DNA from: Anagrus nilaparvatae
Taxonomy: Eukaryota; Arthropoda; Insecta; Hymenoptera; Mymaridae
Reading direction: 5' to 3'
Assembly: GCA_022575985.1 (NCBI GenBank)
Contig: JAKSXM010000137.1
Coordinates: forward strand, 22,400,001 to 22,464,000
DNA: 64,000 nt
Of the stretch, positions 10,232-22,746 are shown piece by piece (position 1 is the stretch's first letter; every line of letters begins with the position of its first letter). A program made the position numbers and the translations under genes. Below the pieces are notes generated by a model. It searched no databases. It was not told where the DNA came from and saw only the letters and a list, made by a program, of their open reading frames with translations.

Positions 10232-13025
10232 TTAATCAGGCATTATTAATGCGAAGGTATTATAATATGGTCGCATGAATTTTTTCTTCTTATCCATTCT
10301 TTTTTGAATGATAAATATTAGTACCATGAGAATAATACTTAAAAAAGCTGGAATAAACCATACTGGGCATGGATAAACAGGTGGTAAGTACTTCGTATAA
10401 ACTATTACAAACAATGGTGTAAAGAAGAAAGGAACTAACGTTTCCATTGACGTTGTTATTGAAAAAACTTTGCCTATCAATAAAATTTCAAAATTTAGTT
10501 TTTATCATATTTTTAAATAAATTTTTATTTTACCAATATCATTTTGAGAAACTGATTTTGTAGCAATTGCACGAAAAACAGGAAATGCTGCTCTGCTAAA
10601 TGATCCAATCACTGAACTAAAGTACAAATGCCATGGAGTTAATGCAAATGCAGTCATTATGGCACTGGCGCACATTGATATGCTTGCAAAGAGGGCGATT
10701 TTTGTGTCCGATAACCCTAAAAAAAACATTTTTTTATAAAATACAAAATTATAAATTTTGTATAATATTGCAGTAATGCCAACCTAAGATAGAACCAACA
10801 AATTTAATAACAAACAATGAACCAATAATGGAAATAACAAGATTAGTAGCTTGATAATCTGAATACTGAGTCATATCCCATCCAAGTCTTGTATTAGTGA
10901 ACATAAACATAACTGATGGTGTTACTTGAATAATAACAACAAGTAAACCTATTGATGTGATACAGCACCAAATAATACATCTATCAAATCCGTCACGTTT
11001 TTTGAAAACAGCCGCAAATAATTCTTTTACTAAGGAATTATCAAATACGCTTGCAAAAGTCTAAAAAAAATTAAAAAATTAAAAATTTGGAGTTCAAAAA
11101 TGACTGCTAAATTAATATAACAATCTTACTCTGTTATTTGATCCTTGTATTGATTCTGGAATACACGACATACCATACAACCATGAAAATAATGACGATG
11201 CTGCTGATACAGCGAAAACAGTTGAATAACCATAATTATTAAATAAAACAGGCCCAACTAATAAACCAGCTAAATTTCCTGCTATATAAAATGTGTTTAA
11301 CCATGCTAAATGCCAAGCTCTTGATTCTGTTTCTGATATGTCACTAACAAAACATACACAAGTCATTAATACTGCAGATATTCCACCAAACAATGACGAT
11401 GGTATTGACGCAAGTAGGTACCAATATGGCTTAATGTCCATTGTTGATAATATTGTGAATAGAAAAAAACGAAAAAAGTACCCTATTTAACAAAAAAAAA
11501 AAATATATTTTGATTAAATGGTCAAGATTATATATCATTATAATTTATTACCAATAAGTGCATAATAAAGAACTGGTTTTCTGCCATATTTATCACTCCA
11601 TGGACCAATATAAAATGTTAAAATTGTTGGATAAATCGTTTCTATAAATGATTGTAAAATTATAATTATCCCCGAAATTGGTTGAACAAGTTTTTGTAAA
11701 CGAATTGCATCATTACTACTACTATTTTTATGCAAAATATCACAGTCTTTAATATTTACAATATCTATTAATGTTCGGCAAGTTTGAAATTCTATCATAT
11801 CAATCATTACAAAATCTAAAATATAAAAATATAAAATTTTTTAAAAGATTCAGTTACATATTTAAGATTTTATTGAAAAAAGTTATCTTTTAATAATTAT
11901 TTTTTATTTAGGATATTTATTTCGAAGTAATATAGAAAGTTAAATTAGCCAAAATACAACTTTTATTGTAATTTCGTAATTTCGCCGTCAACGGATATGA
12001 AACTTATTCAAAGTAGAGCTAATAAAATGAAACCCTGATTTCCCCCGAATTAAATGAAAATTTAAGGTGGGGAAAAACAAAAAAAGGTTTCACTCTTCTT
12101 CGAAATTTCAGTAGCTTGAATAATATTTAAAACTTTATTGACCCACAATAATTTGTTATGACAAATATTAAATTCACCAATCAGAAAAAAATACTTTTTT
12201 TTTTAAATTGATTTTTAAAAGGCTATTTTACTCGACTTCTTTAAAACTCCAGTCATAATACGGAGGGAGGGGGGTGTATTGTCTTTGGCAATCACCAGAT
12301 TCAGTCTAATATAGATTTTTCGGGTCACTTATAAATATTCTTTGCTTATAATCACGAATTCTAAGAAATTGGAGATTCAACCTTAAATTAGCAAAAATTA
12401 CCTCCAAAAAGGGTCATTTTTTATATATTTGACCCATATGGGTTTTTAAGGTCGCTGATCAAGAATTTCTGTAATTTTTTTTTGGTACAATTAATATTTC
12501 ACTTTTAAATAAGCCTAAAGTGCGAAAATATCCATTTTGGGGGTAGTTTTTGCTAATTTAAGATTAAAAATTCCAAATTTTTTTAAAGAAAGACTCCGAA
12601 ATTCGTGTTCAGCGATTCAAAAAACCTATATTTTTAGTTTTTCTGGTGGTTGTTAGCAACAATACAACCAAACCCGTATTATGACTGGAGTATAACTGTA
12701 AGGATAAAAACACCTATCCAATCCAGAAAGAGGAAAAAATCTCATGTAGCTTTTAGGGGAGAAGCCAACTGCTTTTAATTCTTAAAAAATTTAAGGAATT
12801 GGAGGAATGTAACAAATTTTTTTTTAATCCCTTAATTAATTATGAATCATTCATCATTTTTATATTTTAAAAAACTATACTTTTTTCAATATTTATTAGA
12901 ATTAATAAAATCATTAAATGATTACTTGATACTGTGCTGGCAAAAATAATTCCTAATAAAGCAGGTTCTACAATTGCATATTTTCTCCATCCTATACTAA
13001 CAAGTTCATTCGATTCTCTCATCAT
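10232..13025 (-). CDS. SLC46-like major facilitator transporter, paralog B
   Basis: Six exons: 13025-12926, 11815-11552, 11482-11130, 11060-10784, 10716-10534, 10473-10232. The joined frame closes at 472 residues, the longest of the cluster. The start is the first of two adjacent ATGs (13025 and 13022). Exon 1 encodes G-W-R-K-Y-A-I-V-E-P, then helix 1. Exon 2 has F-Q-T-C-R, an N-S-S sequon, and G-P-W-S-D-K-Y-G-R-K-P. Exon 3 includes D-I-S-E-T-E-S-R-A-W-H-L-A-W. Exon 6 has Y-L-P-P-V-Y-P-C-P-V-W-F and a basic tail (K-R-M-D-K-K-K-K). Intron 1 (1110 bases) contains the foldback repeat at 12247-12691; introns 2-5 are 60-69 bases. It pairs with paralog A: both have I-E-T-I-Y-P-T-I-L and Y-A-L-I-G at the exon 2 end. 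Predicted plasma or endolysosomal membrane carrier; substrate unknown. Confidence 0.9.
12247..12691. repeat. Foldback repeat inside intron 1 of paralog B
   Basis: The left end reads actccagtcataatacgg and the right end ccgtattatgactggagt, exact or near reverse complements. The interior holds two opposed copies of a module (ggtcgctgatcaagaat and its counterpart near 12600) that also occurs at about 18.8 and 51.8-52.7 kb. It has no coding capacity and is a non-autonomous DNA transposon by appearance. Confidence 0.6.
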
Positions 13026-13749
13026 TTTTCAAACAAAAAATGAATTTTTTATGATAATAAGTTAAAAAATTGTTTGAATAATTTGCTTCTTCTATGAGGT
13101 TCCAAAAATACTACTTTGATTCTTAACATTATCTTGAAAATTTTAAATTTTTCAAAAAAATTAAATCTTGATTGCATTTTATACTATCACTGAGCATTTT
13201 GAACTTATATGTACAAAAATAAGTTCTAAAAATATTAGTTATTTGAAATTTAATAAAATTTCATTTTCATTTTCACAGGTAATTTAATTTTTAACTTTTT
13301 TTTAGTATTGATTTGTTTTCTCAAGCATAACGAATGTCTCATCTGAAATTGCTAAGACATTTTAAGATACATGGGGCTGAAAATTTTAAAAGCATAGTTT
13401 TTGTGTCTAAAATTTAAATTTCTTTAAAAATTGTTTATAAATTGATAATAACGAAAATGACTGCATCCAATAATCGATTGGTTGAATATTCGTAAATAAT
13501 AAGGATAGATGTCTAAAAATTTTTTTTTCGCTGATATTTTTGAACTGATCACAAAAATTTAACACTGAATATTCACTAAAATAATTTAATTTACACACCT
13601 ATAATTAATAAATTTATATATTTCCTGTAATTTCACTGTCACAGTATTAACAATAAAAAATTTTTAAAAAACTATGAATAAAAATAAAATTTCTTTAATT
13701 TTTCTGTTAAACAATAATTTAATAAAGTAAAAAATAAAATATTTACAAA

Positions 13750-13900
13750 TTTATATAATAAACTAACCAAAGAAGTGTACTTAGATGAATAAACTTGGGG
13801 AATCGGGAACTAGTATCAAGAGCTTATACAAAAATGAAGCCAATGAAAAAAGAAAAAAAAAAGGAAAATATCTTTGAAGCGTCGGAGTTCAGGATCAAGT
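13750..13900 (-). promoter_or_regulatory. Possible 5' leader/promoter segment of paralog B
   Basis: This segment, 0.7-0.9 kb upstream of paralog B, resembles 20850-20970 upstream of paralog C. Shared pieces include gatgaataaa/catgaataaa, a gtatcaag/gtatcaaa word, and ctttgaagcgtc/ctttgaagtgtc in the same order. In C the matching place carries a GTAAGT donor, so it may be a 5'UTR exon; in B that donor reads CTAAGT. This is an inference from a by-eye match only. Confidence 0.3.
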
Positions 13901-14978
13901 AACCAATCACAGGTAATTTAATACTTTTGTGTGAAAAATGATATTTGGACTTTGCAAGTTGATTCTTAAAATCTGAATATACTGTATATTAATATTAAAA
14001 AAATATATAGTTTTTAAAATTAAATTCACATTGTTATATAAAATTAAATTGAAAAAAAAAAAATTATCCTTTTTTTCAAATTTAAAGTGAGAAAAATTTG
14101 GTTAAATTTGATAAAATATTTATTATTCAATTTTTAATTAAGTACTAAAATTTTAAATAAACTTAGAGCAAAAAGATTTAGTAAATTTTAAGGATTTATA
14201 ATTACATTTATGAATTCATTTTAGATGACAAGTAAGATATAAGTCGGTTTAGACTGCTCTATAAAATATGATATTATTATATCACTTTTATTATATAACG
14301 TCTCTATCCAAACGGAAATAATTGCATGCTTGCTATTGAAAAAATAAATAAGGTCAATAACCGATCTTCCAGGTAAGACTGATGTGCAAATAAAATTGTA
14401 AATTAATACTTGTTAAAACATTGATTTTTTTAAAGCTAGACGTTTCTTTAGTTTTGTTAGTTTAGGGTAAATAATCAATGAATGTCATGGATAATTAAAA
14501 ATTACAACAAAAAAACAATTTTATACAAAAATTTCTATTTAATTTCAACATTTATAACATAAAATAATTACATTTTGAAAAATTTTTTTTTACAACTTTT
14601 AAGCATTATAGAAATCATTCCTAAATTTAATGAATTTCATATAATTATATATTTCAAAAAATATAATCCCTATATAAAGCAAAAGGAAAATTCTGAAGAT
14701 TGTATGGCGTGATGTAATTTTAAAAAAGGTCTTTTTAAAAAGGGGGTTTATTATACCAATGTTCGATTAGTTGAAAATTGTTGAACGCTGATAGAATTTT
14801 AAATTAGATTTTTTTTTTTATTTTTAGAAGCATTTGTAATTTACTAATTCATGAGCGTGTTCATGAATAACTTTTTAGTTAGTTATACATTTGATTAGAA
14901 GATTCATGAAAATTTTTTGGATTTACTTAGGATAGTAATTGGCTATCTGTAGTTTATTAATTTTTTAGCCACATAATA
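13901..14978. other. Intergenic, no gene seen
   Basis: AT-rich sequence upstream of paralog B. No open frame, RNA gene or clear repeat was recognised. Confidence 0.5.
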
Positions 14979-15779
14979 CAAGGTGAGTCATTTTATACGA
15001 TACACTCAAATATCTCGAAAACAAAGCAAAATAATCAAAAATGTTTCAAATAAAAGTTTTTAGGGTTGAAGGGGGCATTTTATGGGGGGCATTAGATATG
15101 GGTCTTTATAAGACGCAATTTAGGAATTTTAAATAGAAAGTATACTTTTTTATTTCAAAATCAGATTCTGCAACAAATTTTAGGTCCAAGATATGATTTT
15201 GGCTGAAAAAAAATACAAGGTTTATTTTTTAGACCCAATAAAGCTTTTACACGGCTCTAAATGAAAAAAAAATGTTTTTGGAAGTTACTAAGATTTTTAT
15301 TGTATGTTTGTTGTGGAGGAAGACTTTTGGTGATTATTTCCTACAGACCTAAATGGGCCTCTCGGGGCCGTTATTTCTGGGTAATGCTAAACGTAAATGC
15401 AAAATAGGTATGTAAGACCCAAAATCTCAAATAATCACTAACAGTTTTCCACCTCAACAAACTTACAATAAAAATCATAGTAACTATCAAAGACATCTTT
15501 TTTTTTTCATTTAAAGCCGTATAAAAGCTTTTGGGTTTAAAAAATGGGCCTTGTATTTTTTTTTAGTAAAAATCATATCTGGACCTAAAATTTGCTACAG
15601 AAACTGATTTTGAAATAAAGAAGTAACTTTTCTTAGGCCCGATGGGGCCCTAAGACTTGAATCTAATTCCCCCTTTCAGATGGCCCTTACAACCCTAACA
15701 ACTTTTATATGAAATATTTTTCGTTATTTTGCTTTGTTTTCGAGACATTTAAGTATGTCGTTTAAAATGACTCACCCTG
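14979..15779. mobile_element. ~800-bp palindromic foldback element with TA flanks
   Basis: The ends read caaggtgagtcatttta and, reversed, cagggtgagtcatttta. The similarity continues for hundreds of bases inward (aaaacaaagcaaaataa against ttattttgctttgtttt; ggttgaaggggg against its mirror). The fold centre is near 15380. TA dinucleotides flank both ends (14977-14978 and 15780-15781), as expected for Tc1/mariner-type insertion. It has no transposase frame, so it is a non-autonomous element. Confidence 0.7.
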
Positions 15780-15829
15780 TATAAGTAGTCCAAAAACCGT
15801 ATAATGTTAGGTATATGCACTATGCACTT

Positions 15830-16190
15830 TTTTCTAAAGGGTACTTATATGAAATAATAAGGTTTTTTGATACGCTGATTTCAAATTTTTAGGTCCTGAC
15901 CCTGAATAATTAGCAGTAATACCAAAAAACTGTATTTTTCGGTCCATTTTGTAGGTTATTTTGACATATTTCATAAGAAACTTTGTTAACATAGAATATT
16001 TAGGTCCTGACGCCAAAAATTTTGTTCTAATGCCATTTACGGGCATTTATCGGCCTGCGTTTTTTGTGCTTTCCTGTTCATTACATATACTTATCTAATT
16101 TTCATAAAAATGTGAGTTAATGTTTTTGGATTCGTTGATTTCAAATTTTCAGGTCATAACATATAAGGCTTCTGGAGTCTGGATTAATAC
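15830..16190. repeat. Diverged tandem repeat, about three units
   Basis: A phrase of the type 'tgatttcaaatttttaggtcctgac' recurs at about 15875, 15995 and 16135 with intervening 'ttcataagaaa'-like sequence. The open minus-strand frame across it (15834-16046) is a by-product of the repeat. Confidence 0.45.
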
Positions 16191-16514
16191 TCCTATACTA
16201 AAATTAAATTTTCTTTTGCGACTAATCAAATTTGACATACCTAGTGTTTAAAATATATCATTTGTATAGGAATACCTATACAAAATCTTATTATATATGC
16301 TTTTTTTGTTTATTACATTGTTTACCGAAAAATAAGAATTTTATATAAAAATAAATTAATATATAATTAATAAATTAATATAATTGAAACTGCCAAAATA
16401 AAATATATAAATCACAAAAAAACATAACTGCCCATTAAAATAATCTCTTAATATCACTATTTTTACAAACTTTTATAATTAATTTTTATTCTATATTATC
16501 ACTTGAGCCACATT

Positions 16515-19115
16515 TTATACTAAAATGTATCTTGAAGACTCTTCTCTAAATCTTAATTTTTTCCTGATAACAAGTACAAATATAATAATAATAATAAATA
16601 TAATTGCTTGAATAAACCAAACTGGACAAGGATAAATTGGTGGTAAAAAATTTGTATAAACAAAAATATACAAAGGCGATAATACAGATGGGAGAATTAC
16701 TTCCATTGATGTAGTTACTGAAAAAACTTTTCCTGCAAAAAAATTAATAAAAATATATTAAAATTAATTAAATTATAAATTATTAGCAAGTGTAATTTGT
16801 TTTTTTTTGTATTTTTAAAGTTGTGCTAATTGTAAAGCTTTTTTACTAAGAATTACACGACTTTAAAAAACGACAGTAAAATATTCGATAAAATGAAAAA
16901 GGATAAAATTAATTAATAAACAAATTTAAAACAAATTTAATAAACAAAAATAAAATGTACCAGTATCATTTGTTGGCACTGATTCTGCTGTAATTTTTCG
17001 AAGTACTGGAACAATTGCAGCTGAAAAAATTCCTATCCCTGAAGCTAGATATAAATTCCAAGAATTTAAAGTAAATGCTGTAGTGATACTTTTTCCAAAC
17101 CAAGATAAACAAGCAATTATAGCGATTGCTGAATTTGATAATCCTGCAATTAAAAAATTAGTATTTATTTTTTTAATTTACCCATTGAAAATTATAGTAT
17201 GTTAACAGTATGTAAGACTTATACCTATTATTGAGCCTCCTACTTTAATCAAAGTTAGGACTCCAAAAATTGTCATAATAATATCTACTGCTTGATATAT
17301 TGAATAAGTTGTTACATTCCAACCCAATCGTGAATTTGTAAACATTAAAAGTATGGTAAAATTAATTTCCAAAGCTACATCATTCAAAGCAATTGATAAA
17401 ATACAAATCCATACAATAAATCTATCAAAACCATCTCTTTTTTTCCATACTGCATTAAACAAATCTGTGACTAGAGAGTTATCAAATAATCTTTTAAACT
17501 TAGCCTAAAATATAAATTATATCAGTTATAATAGTATATTGAGTCTCAACGGTGCAAAAGTTTCGATACCAGCGTGAACACTAATGCGAGTGCTCGGCGA
17601 ACCCGGGTACGAGTGACATGTGCTTACGCTAGTGTTTAAAGTTTTTCAATATTTTTTACTTGCCTAGGCGTAAAACTTGGCACGAAATGTTTTGCAGTTA
17701 TTCTACGCCTAGATGGACAAAAAAGACTTTAGACTCTACAGTGAACAAAAATAACTCGAGCCCGCGGCTTCACCGAGCACTCATCCTAGTAATTACGTTA
17801 GTGCCAAAACCTCTGCCCCCTCAATACTTGTACTAGTATTTATTAATTCGGAAGACAAACCTTATTGCTATTATTATTTTTTACAGTTTCTTCTACAATA
17901 AACAAGCAATACAACCATGATATCAGTGTAGAAACTGCAGCTGTTAAGAAAACAACTGAATAACCGTAATAATTAAATAAAATTGGTCCTATAAATAATC
18001 CTGCTAATGTTCCACTTAGGTACATACTATTCAACCAAGCTAAATGCCACGCTCTGTTATCGCTATTTGTAATATCAGTCATATAACAAATAAATGTCAT
18101 TAAAGCAGATGACATTCCTCCTAGTAATGATGATAGTACTGCTTCAAGTAAATACCAATATGGATCAACATTTAATAAAGATAAAAATGCCAGCATTAAG
18201 AATCCAAGAAAAAAACCTAATAAAATGCTATAATAACATTATTGATTCTGAATTTTAAAAACTAAAAAAAAAAAAAATTTACCAACGAGTGAAATCAAAA
18301 GAACTGGTTTTCTACCATATCTGTCACTCCATGGACCAATGTACAAAGACATAATAGTTGGAAAAATTTTGGTTATGCATTCTTCTAACATTAAAATTAC
18401 TCCGGAATGCGGTTGAACTAATTCTTGGATATTTATTGCTTCTTCAGAGCTACTATTTTTATGAATAATATCACAGTCAGTTTCATTTTCCAATGTCATT
18501 ATTCTACATGTCTGGTATTCTATCATATCGACCTTTATATTATCTGTTACATATAATTATTTAAAGTATGAAAAAAAATTATTGTAAGTAATTAAATAAT
18601 AAGATACTTAAAATTAAAATAAAATACTATATTACATTCTGATGAATCGGTAAAATATATTTGCCCTATAATTTAATTAAAATTTTTAGCATCTTTCACT
18701 TCAAATAATTTTTTATTTTTGACTCCCGAAAAGAAAATTTTTTGATATTTTTACTTATTTATATTAGATTTATACTTCAGTCAAATTTCAGGGATGAGGG
18801 TGTTCTTACTGACCTTCACCATTACCCCTTTTTCGAGGTAATTTTTGCATACTTAAGTGTGTTCCGCAAATATACCTGCGAAAAGACCCCAATTTTCGTG
18901 ATCAGCGACCCAAAAAACATAATATAGTGACTAAATCTCATGACGACTAGTAAAAGCACACTCTAAACCACAATTTGACTGGAGTATTATATTAGATTAG
19001 AATTATGTAAAATTTTACATGAAATTGAAGTAGCAAATATTATAAAAAATAATACAGGCTGTATTGTTACATATATCCGCCATCCTTCCAATTTTAAATT
19101 CACTGGTACTTCCAT
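16515..19115 (-). CDS. SLC46-like major facilitator transporter, paralog C
   Basis: Six exons: 19115-19019, 18543-18283, 18216-17861, 17504-17225, 17143-16961, 16732-16515. The frame closes at 464 residues. Exon 1: M-E-V-P start, G-W-R-I-Y-V, helix 1. Exon 2: V-D-M-I-E-Y-Q-T-C-R, an external loop with C-D-I-I-H-K-N-S-S-S, and G-P-W-S-D-R-Y-G-R-K-P. Exon 3: D-N-R-A-W-H-L-A-W. Exon 4: W-K-K-R-D-G-F-D-R and R-L-G-W-N. Exon 6: L-P-P-I-Y-P-C-P-V-W-F and a basic tail. Intron 3 is 356 bases because a hairpin element fills it; the same intron is 58-69 bases in B, D, E and F. An AG acceptor upstream of the ATG suggests a spliced leader exon, perhaps at 20865. It is nearest in sequence to paralog D. 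Membrane carrier; substrate unknown. Confidence 0.9.
17535..17835. repeat. Hairpin MITE inside intron 3 of paralog C
   Basis: A GC-richer island in an otherwise AT-rich intron. The ends share tattgag in opposite orientation, and inward gagtgctcggcgaa pairs with ttcaccgagcactc. The centre has a second palindrome (ctaggcgtaaaac against gttattctacgcctag). Removing it would leave an intron of the usual ~60 bases. Confidence 0.6.
18780..18986. repeat. Partial copy of the 'gactggagta' repeat family
   Basis: It contains gtgatcagcgacccaaaaaa and ends with tttgactggagta, matching the right ends of the elements at 12.7 and 52.7 kb. It lies inside intron 1 of paralog C. No matching left end is seen, so the copy is truncated. 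Confidence 0.5.
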
Positions 19116-19529
19116 TTGATCAAATTTAATACTAAATATTTACATAATTAAAAATCATAATTGACAGATAATTTTTTCATACTTATGAAGACGTTTGTTG
19201 ATTTCTGTAAAAAATATTATATAATTAACACTAAAATTTCAAATTTTAATTTGTCAATTTTCAATATAAATTAAGGAGAGCAATGATGAGAGCAAAGGTA
19301 AGTAGCTGAAAATTACAAAATACCCTGCCAACTAGCTGGCACTAAGGTTCCTCAAACAATGAGTTAAATACTTCAATATGCCACAAATATCACCGATTAC
19401 AACCATGCAACCATACACTCATTTCTATTGATTTTTAAAAGTTAAAAGAAAATTTATGTATTGAATTTAACTAAATTTTTTTTTTTCAAATAAAATCTAA
19501 CGTAATTCATTGGATAATAATTATTCAAG

Positions 19530-20440
19530 ATAGTACTTTCATGGAATTACATAGTATTACACCAAAAAAAAAATATATATTGTAGTTTAAAAAAACTTTT
19601 TCAATTTTGAGAAATAAATTTTGGAAAAATTCGGTATCAAATCCAAAAAATTACTATAAACGAACTGTCTAAAACTAGTACTCTCATGGAAATAAATTAG
19701 GTACTACATCCAAAAAGAAAAAAAAATTTGGTGTGTTTTGTATTTTTTTGTGAAAAAAAATTTAGGAAAATATTTTTCAAAAATTAAGTATCAGATTCGA
19801 GATATCGAGTAAAAACCATACTTTCAAATATGTATAAGTACTTTCGTGGAAATAAATGAGGTATTACATCCAAATTAAAAAAAAAAAGTATTTTGAGATT
19901 TTTTGATGAAAAAATTTTTGGAAAAAAAATTAGGTCTTAATTTCGTAACGGTTGTGAAATATCGCCGGTCGCAATATTTTCAGATATTAGTACTTTCATG
20001 GAATTAAATTAGGTATTACACCTCAAAAAAGAAAAAATATTGCAGGTTTTTTAATTTGTTTGTTTTTTTAATTTTGAGAAAAAATTTTTAAAAAAATTCG
20101 GTATCAGATTCAAAAAATGACTATAAACAAACTTTTTAAAACTAGTACTTTCATAGAAATAAATTAGGTACTACGTCCAAAAAGAAAAAAAAAATTGGTG
20201 TTTTTTGTATTTTTTCGTGAAAAAAATTTGGGAAAATAAATTTTCAAAAAATTAAGTATATATCAGATTCGAGATATCGAGTAAAAATCATACTTTCAAA
20301 TATAAGTACTTTCATGCAAATAAATGAGGTATTACATCCAAATTAAAAAAAAAAAGTACCTCGAGCTTTTTTAGTAAAAAAATTTTTGAAAAAAAAATTA
20401 GATCTTAACTCGGTAATGTTTGTGAAATATCACCAATTAC
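19530..20440. repeat. Satellite-like array, ~150-bp subunits in a ~450-bp higher-order unit
   Basis: The phrase tagtactttcatggaa followed by attaggtattacatcc-like sequence recurs about six times at intervals of about 150 bases. Every third copy is more alike (19533 against 19984; 19679 against 20140; 19838 against 20305), giving a three-subunit higher-order period near 450. It lies upstream of paralog C. Confidence 0.65.
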
Positions 20441-20446
20441 ATATAT

Positions 20447-20471
20447 ACATACACACACACACACACACATA
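20447..20471. repeat. (CA)n microsatellite
   Basis: A short run of alternating c/a at the right edge of the satellite-like array. Confidence 0.85.
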
Positions 20472-20849
20472 CAGACTTTTTTTAAAAACCGGTTTTTTAG
20501 CTTCCTGGGGTTTCAAAACGTGCTTATATGCCAAAAAATCGAAATTTGACCTATCAAAATGGTTCCTCTTTGAGGAACCAAAAATTTTAAACCATAAAAA
20601 GAAAAAAATATGTTACAGACGAACGTACATACTTACGTGTGAAGGTAAAATCTGTATTTATTAATTTTAAAAACAATTTTAACCATTAATCTACAACTTT
20701 TCATATCACAGCACAAGAGAATAAAAAAAAAATTTTACATAAAATTCAATTTTCTATATTTATTAATTACATAATATTAACAACAGATAAAATTTTACTA
20801 AATTATAAAATTGATTTTTTTATCACCCGTAAATTTATATAAAAAAGTA

Positions 20850-20970
20850 GTTGAAGTAACTTACATGAATAAATCTTAAATAATCAAGAAATAGTATCAA
20901 ACTAACTAAAAAAGTGAAGTTATTAAATAAAGATAAATGTCTTTGAAGTGTCACAATTCACACTGTTAAA
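20850..20970 (-). promoter_or_regulatory. Possible spliced 5' leader exon of paralog C
   Basis: On the minus strand this segment contains ATTCAT|GTAAGT (GT at 20864-20863), a good donor. The coding exon of paralog C begins shortly after a TTTAG acceptor at about 19130. The block resembles 13750-13900 upstream of paralog B. This is an inference; transcript data would be needed. Confidence 0.3.
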
Positions 20971-21403
20971 TTAAATGAGTTAATTTATCAAACAGTAAGT
21001 CAATATTGCAAATATTCATCAAAAGAAAGATATTTAAATTATTCTCAAAAGGTCACAACTAACTTGGAGGTTAATTCTACTAATAATTAGGAATATTCGT
21101 TATTTTAATATTTTCTATAAGCTTGAACTTTAATTTGAATATTCAAGAAACGCAGTTTAACAGTTTATAATTTAATAACATGTAACTTTATCCTTATAAT
21201 TGAAAAATGATATTTGACCTTGATTTAAAAAATCTTGACGTTTTTTTAAATATTTATAATAAAACATATACCTTCATTTTAAATGAACAATATATTTATT
21301 GATTTGGACGATAAATTGATTTGTGGCCCACATTTTTGTATTTTTATTTTTTGGTTTTTTTTTAAAGATTCCCAGAAAAATTGTAGAAAGATCCTTTAAG
21401 AAA

Positions 21404-21658
21404 TCACCTAATAATTAAGGCAATTCTCCTGATTGTAGGCTTAATATTATTTTCAATGTATGAGCAACCACGGTAGTTTGCAACATGGTTTCCACCACAA
21501 TTTGGGCATTTCTTCACTTCTTCGCGTTTCAAAGGCCATGTCTTACTTAAATGTGGTTCAGAACATTTCATAAATTTTATTTCATCTTGACAATTAGCAG
21601 CCACATAATTGAATTTTTGACAAAAGGATAAGGGTCTGGGAAAGTTATAAATTTGCAA
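21404..21658 (-). pseudogene. Gag/ORF1 zinc-knuckle fragment of a non-LTR retrotransposon
   Basis: An 84-codon open frame shows CCHC-like spacing: C-Q-K-F-N-Y-V-A-A-N-C, then K-C-S-E-P-H, then C-P-N-C-G-G-N-H-V-A-N-Y-R-G-C. This order (three knuckles, the last with N-Y-R-G-C) is typical of the nucleic-acid-binding end of Jockey-like ORF1 proteins. The first knuckle has lost a cysteine, there is no flanking body, and no reverse transcriptase follows. It is a dead fragment. Confidence 0.6.
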
Positions 21659-21990
21659 AATTACGTTTTACTATTAAGGATATCAAATGAAATATAACAA
21701 CTTTGATTTTAATAAAATTAATTCTCCAAAAATTTATGTATTACATTTTCATTATTTATACGTATAAAATATTTACAATCATTACTTACAAAACTATATT
21801 ATTTATATAAAAAATAATCAAATTTAGTTTTAACAAATTCTTTGTATATTTAAATATAAAATTATTTACAGCGATATTAATATATTATGCATTGCTTTTT
21901 ACTTTGGTACCTAATAAAAATAAATTTTACCTCAGAATATTATGCAATTTTTTTTTATCACTATTATTTTGGGCTTTTAATTTTCAAGCA
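21659..21990. other. Intergenic, no gene seen
   Basis: AT-rich, no recognisable feature. Confidence 0.4.
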
Positions 21991-21993
21991 ATA

Positions 21994-22345
21994 GGGTTGT
22001 CTACCGCTATCGAGATTATTTGATATTCTGAAAATATATAAAAAAATATTCGACACGTATTTTTTTATTTTTCAAAAAAATTAAAAATGACGGAGTAATT
22101 ATTAATTAAAGTAGCTAAAATACTAGTAGTGTGGGAACCGTGACGTCACAGTCCATGAAACGCTATGTTAAAAGTATAGAGAATCTGGAATCTGGATTGT
22201 GACGTCACGCGTAATTTATTTAACTCTTTATTTCACTGGTTAAAAATTGTTTAAATAAAAAATTAAAAAATACGTGTCTAATATTTTTTTATAAACTACA
22301 AAACCAACCAAATAGAATTTCAAAATTTTTTTCATGCAACAACCC
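21994..22345. mobile_element. MITE with GGGTTGT ends, TA flanks and two CRE-like sites
   Basis: Left end gggttgt and right end acaaccc are flanked by TA (21992-21993 and 22346-22347). Inner arms also pair: aaaaaaatattcgacacgta against tacgtgtctaatattttttt. The centre carries two perfect TGACGTCA palindromes (22141-22148 and 22200-22207). It is noncoding. Confidence 0.65.
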
Positions 22346-22746
22346 TATAAAAGAAATTATCAGTAAATCGATAAATTATTTATAGTAATTGTCGAGTGTA
22401 AAGTAGTAGACACTCAATGTCAAGCAAATTTTATTTGCTCGTTTATTTTAGTCCTATATTTAAATTTCGGGATTATTTAAAAATCTTCTGACTAACTTAA
22501 ATTACTATTTTTTATTAAATTTAAAAATTATACCAAATTACTCAAATTTTAATAACAAAATTGATAACAAAAAAGTTTTCTAAACTGAAAAAAAAAACAA
22601 AATAACATGGGGGTAAATTTCACTAATAAAGACAAAAAAATTAAATATGTTTAAAAACATAATAATATACTAACAAGTAAGATAAATACTAACAATTTTT
22701 AAATTAAAACTAAAATATTAACACAAAAATATATTAATTAATATTA

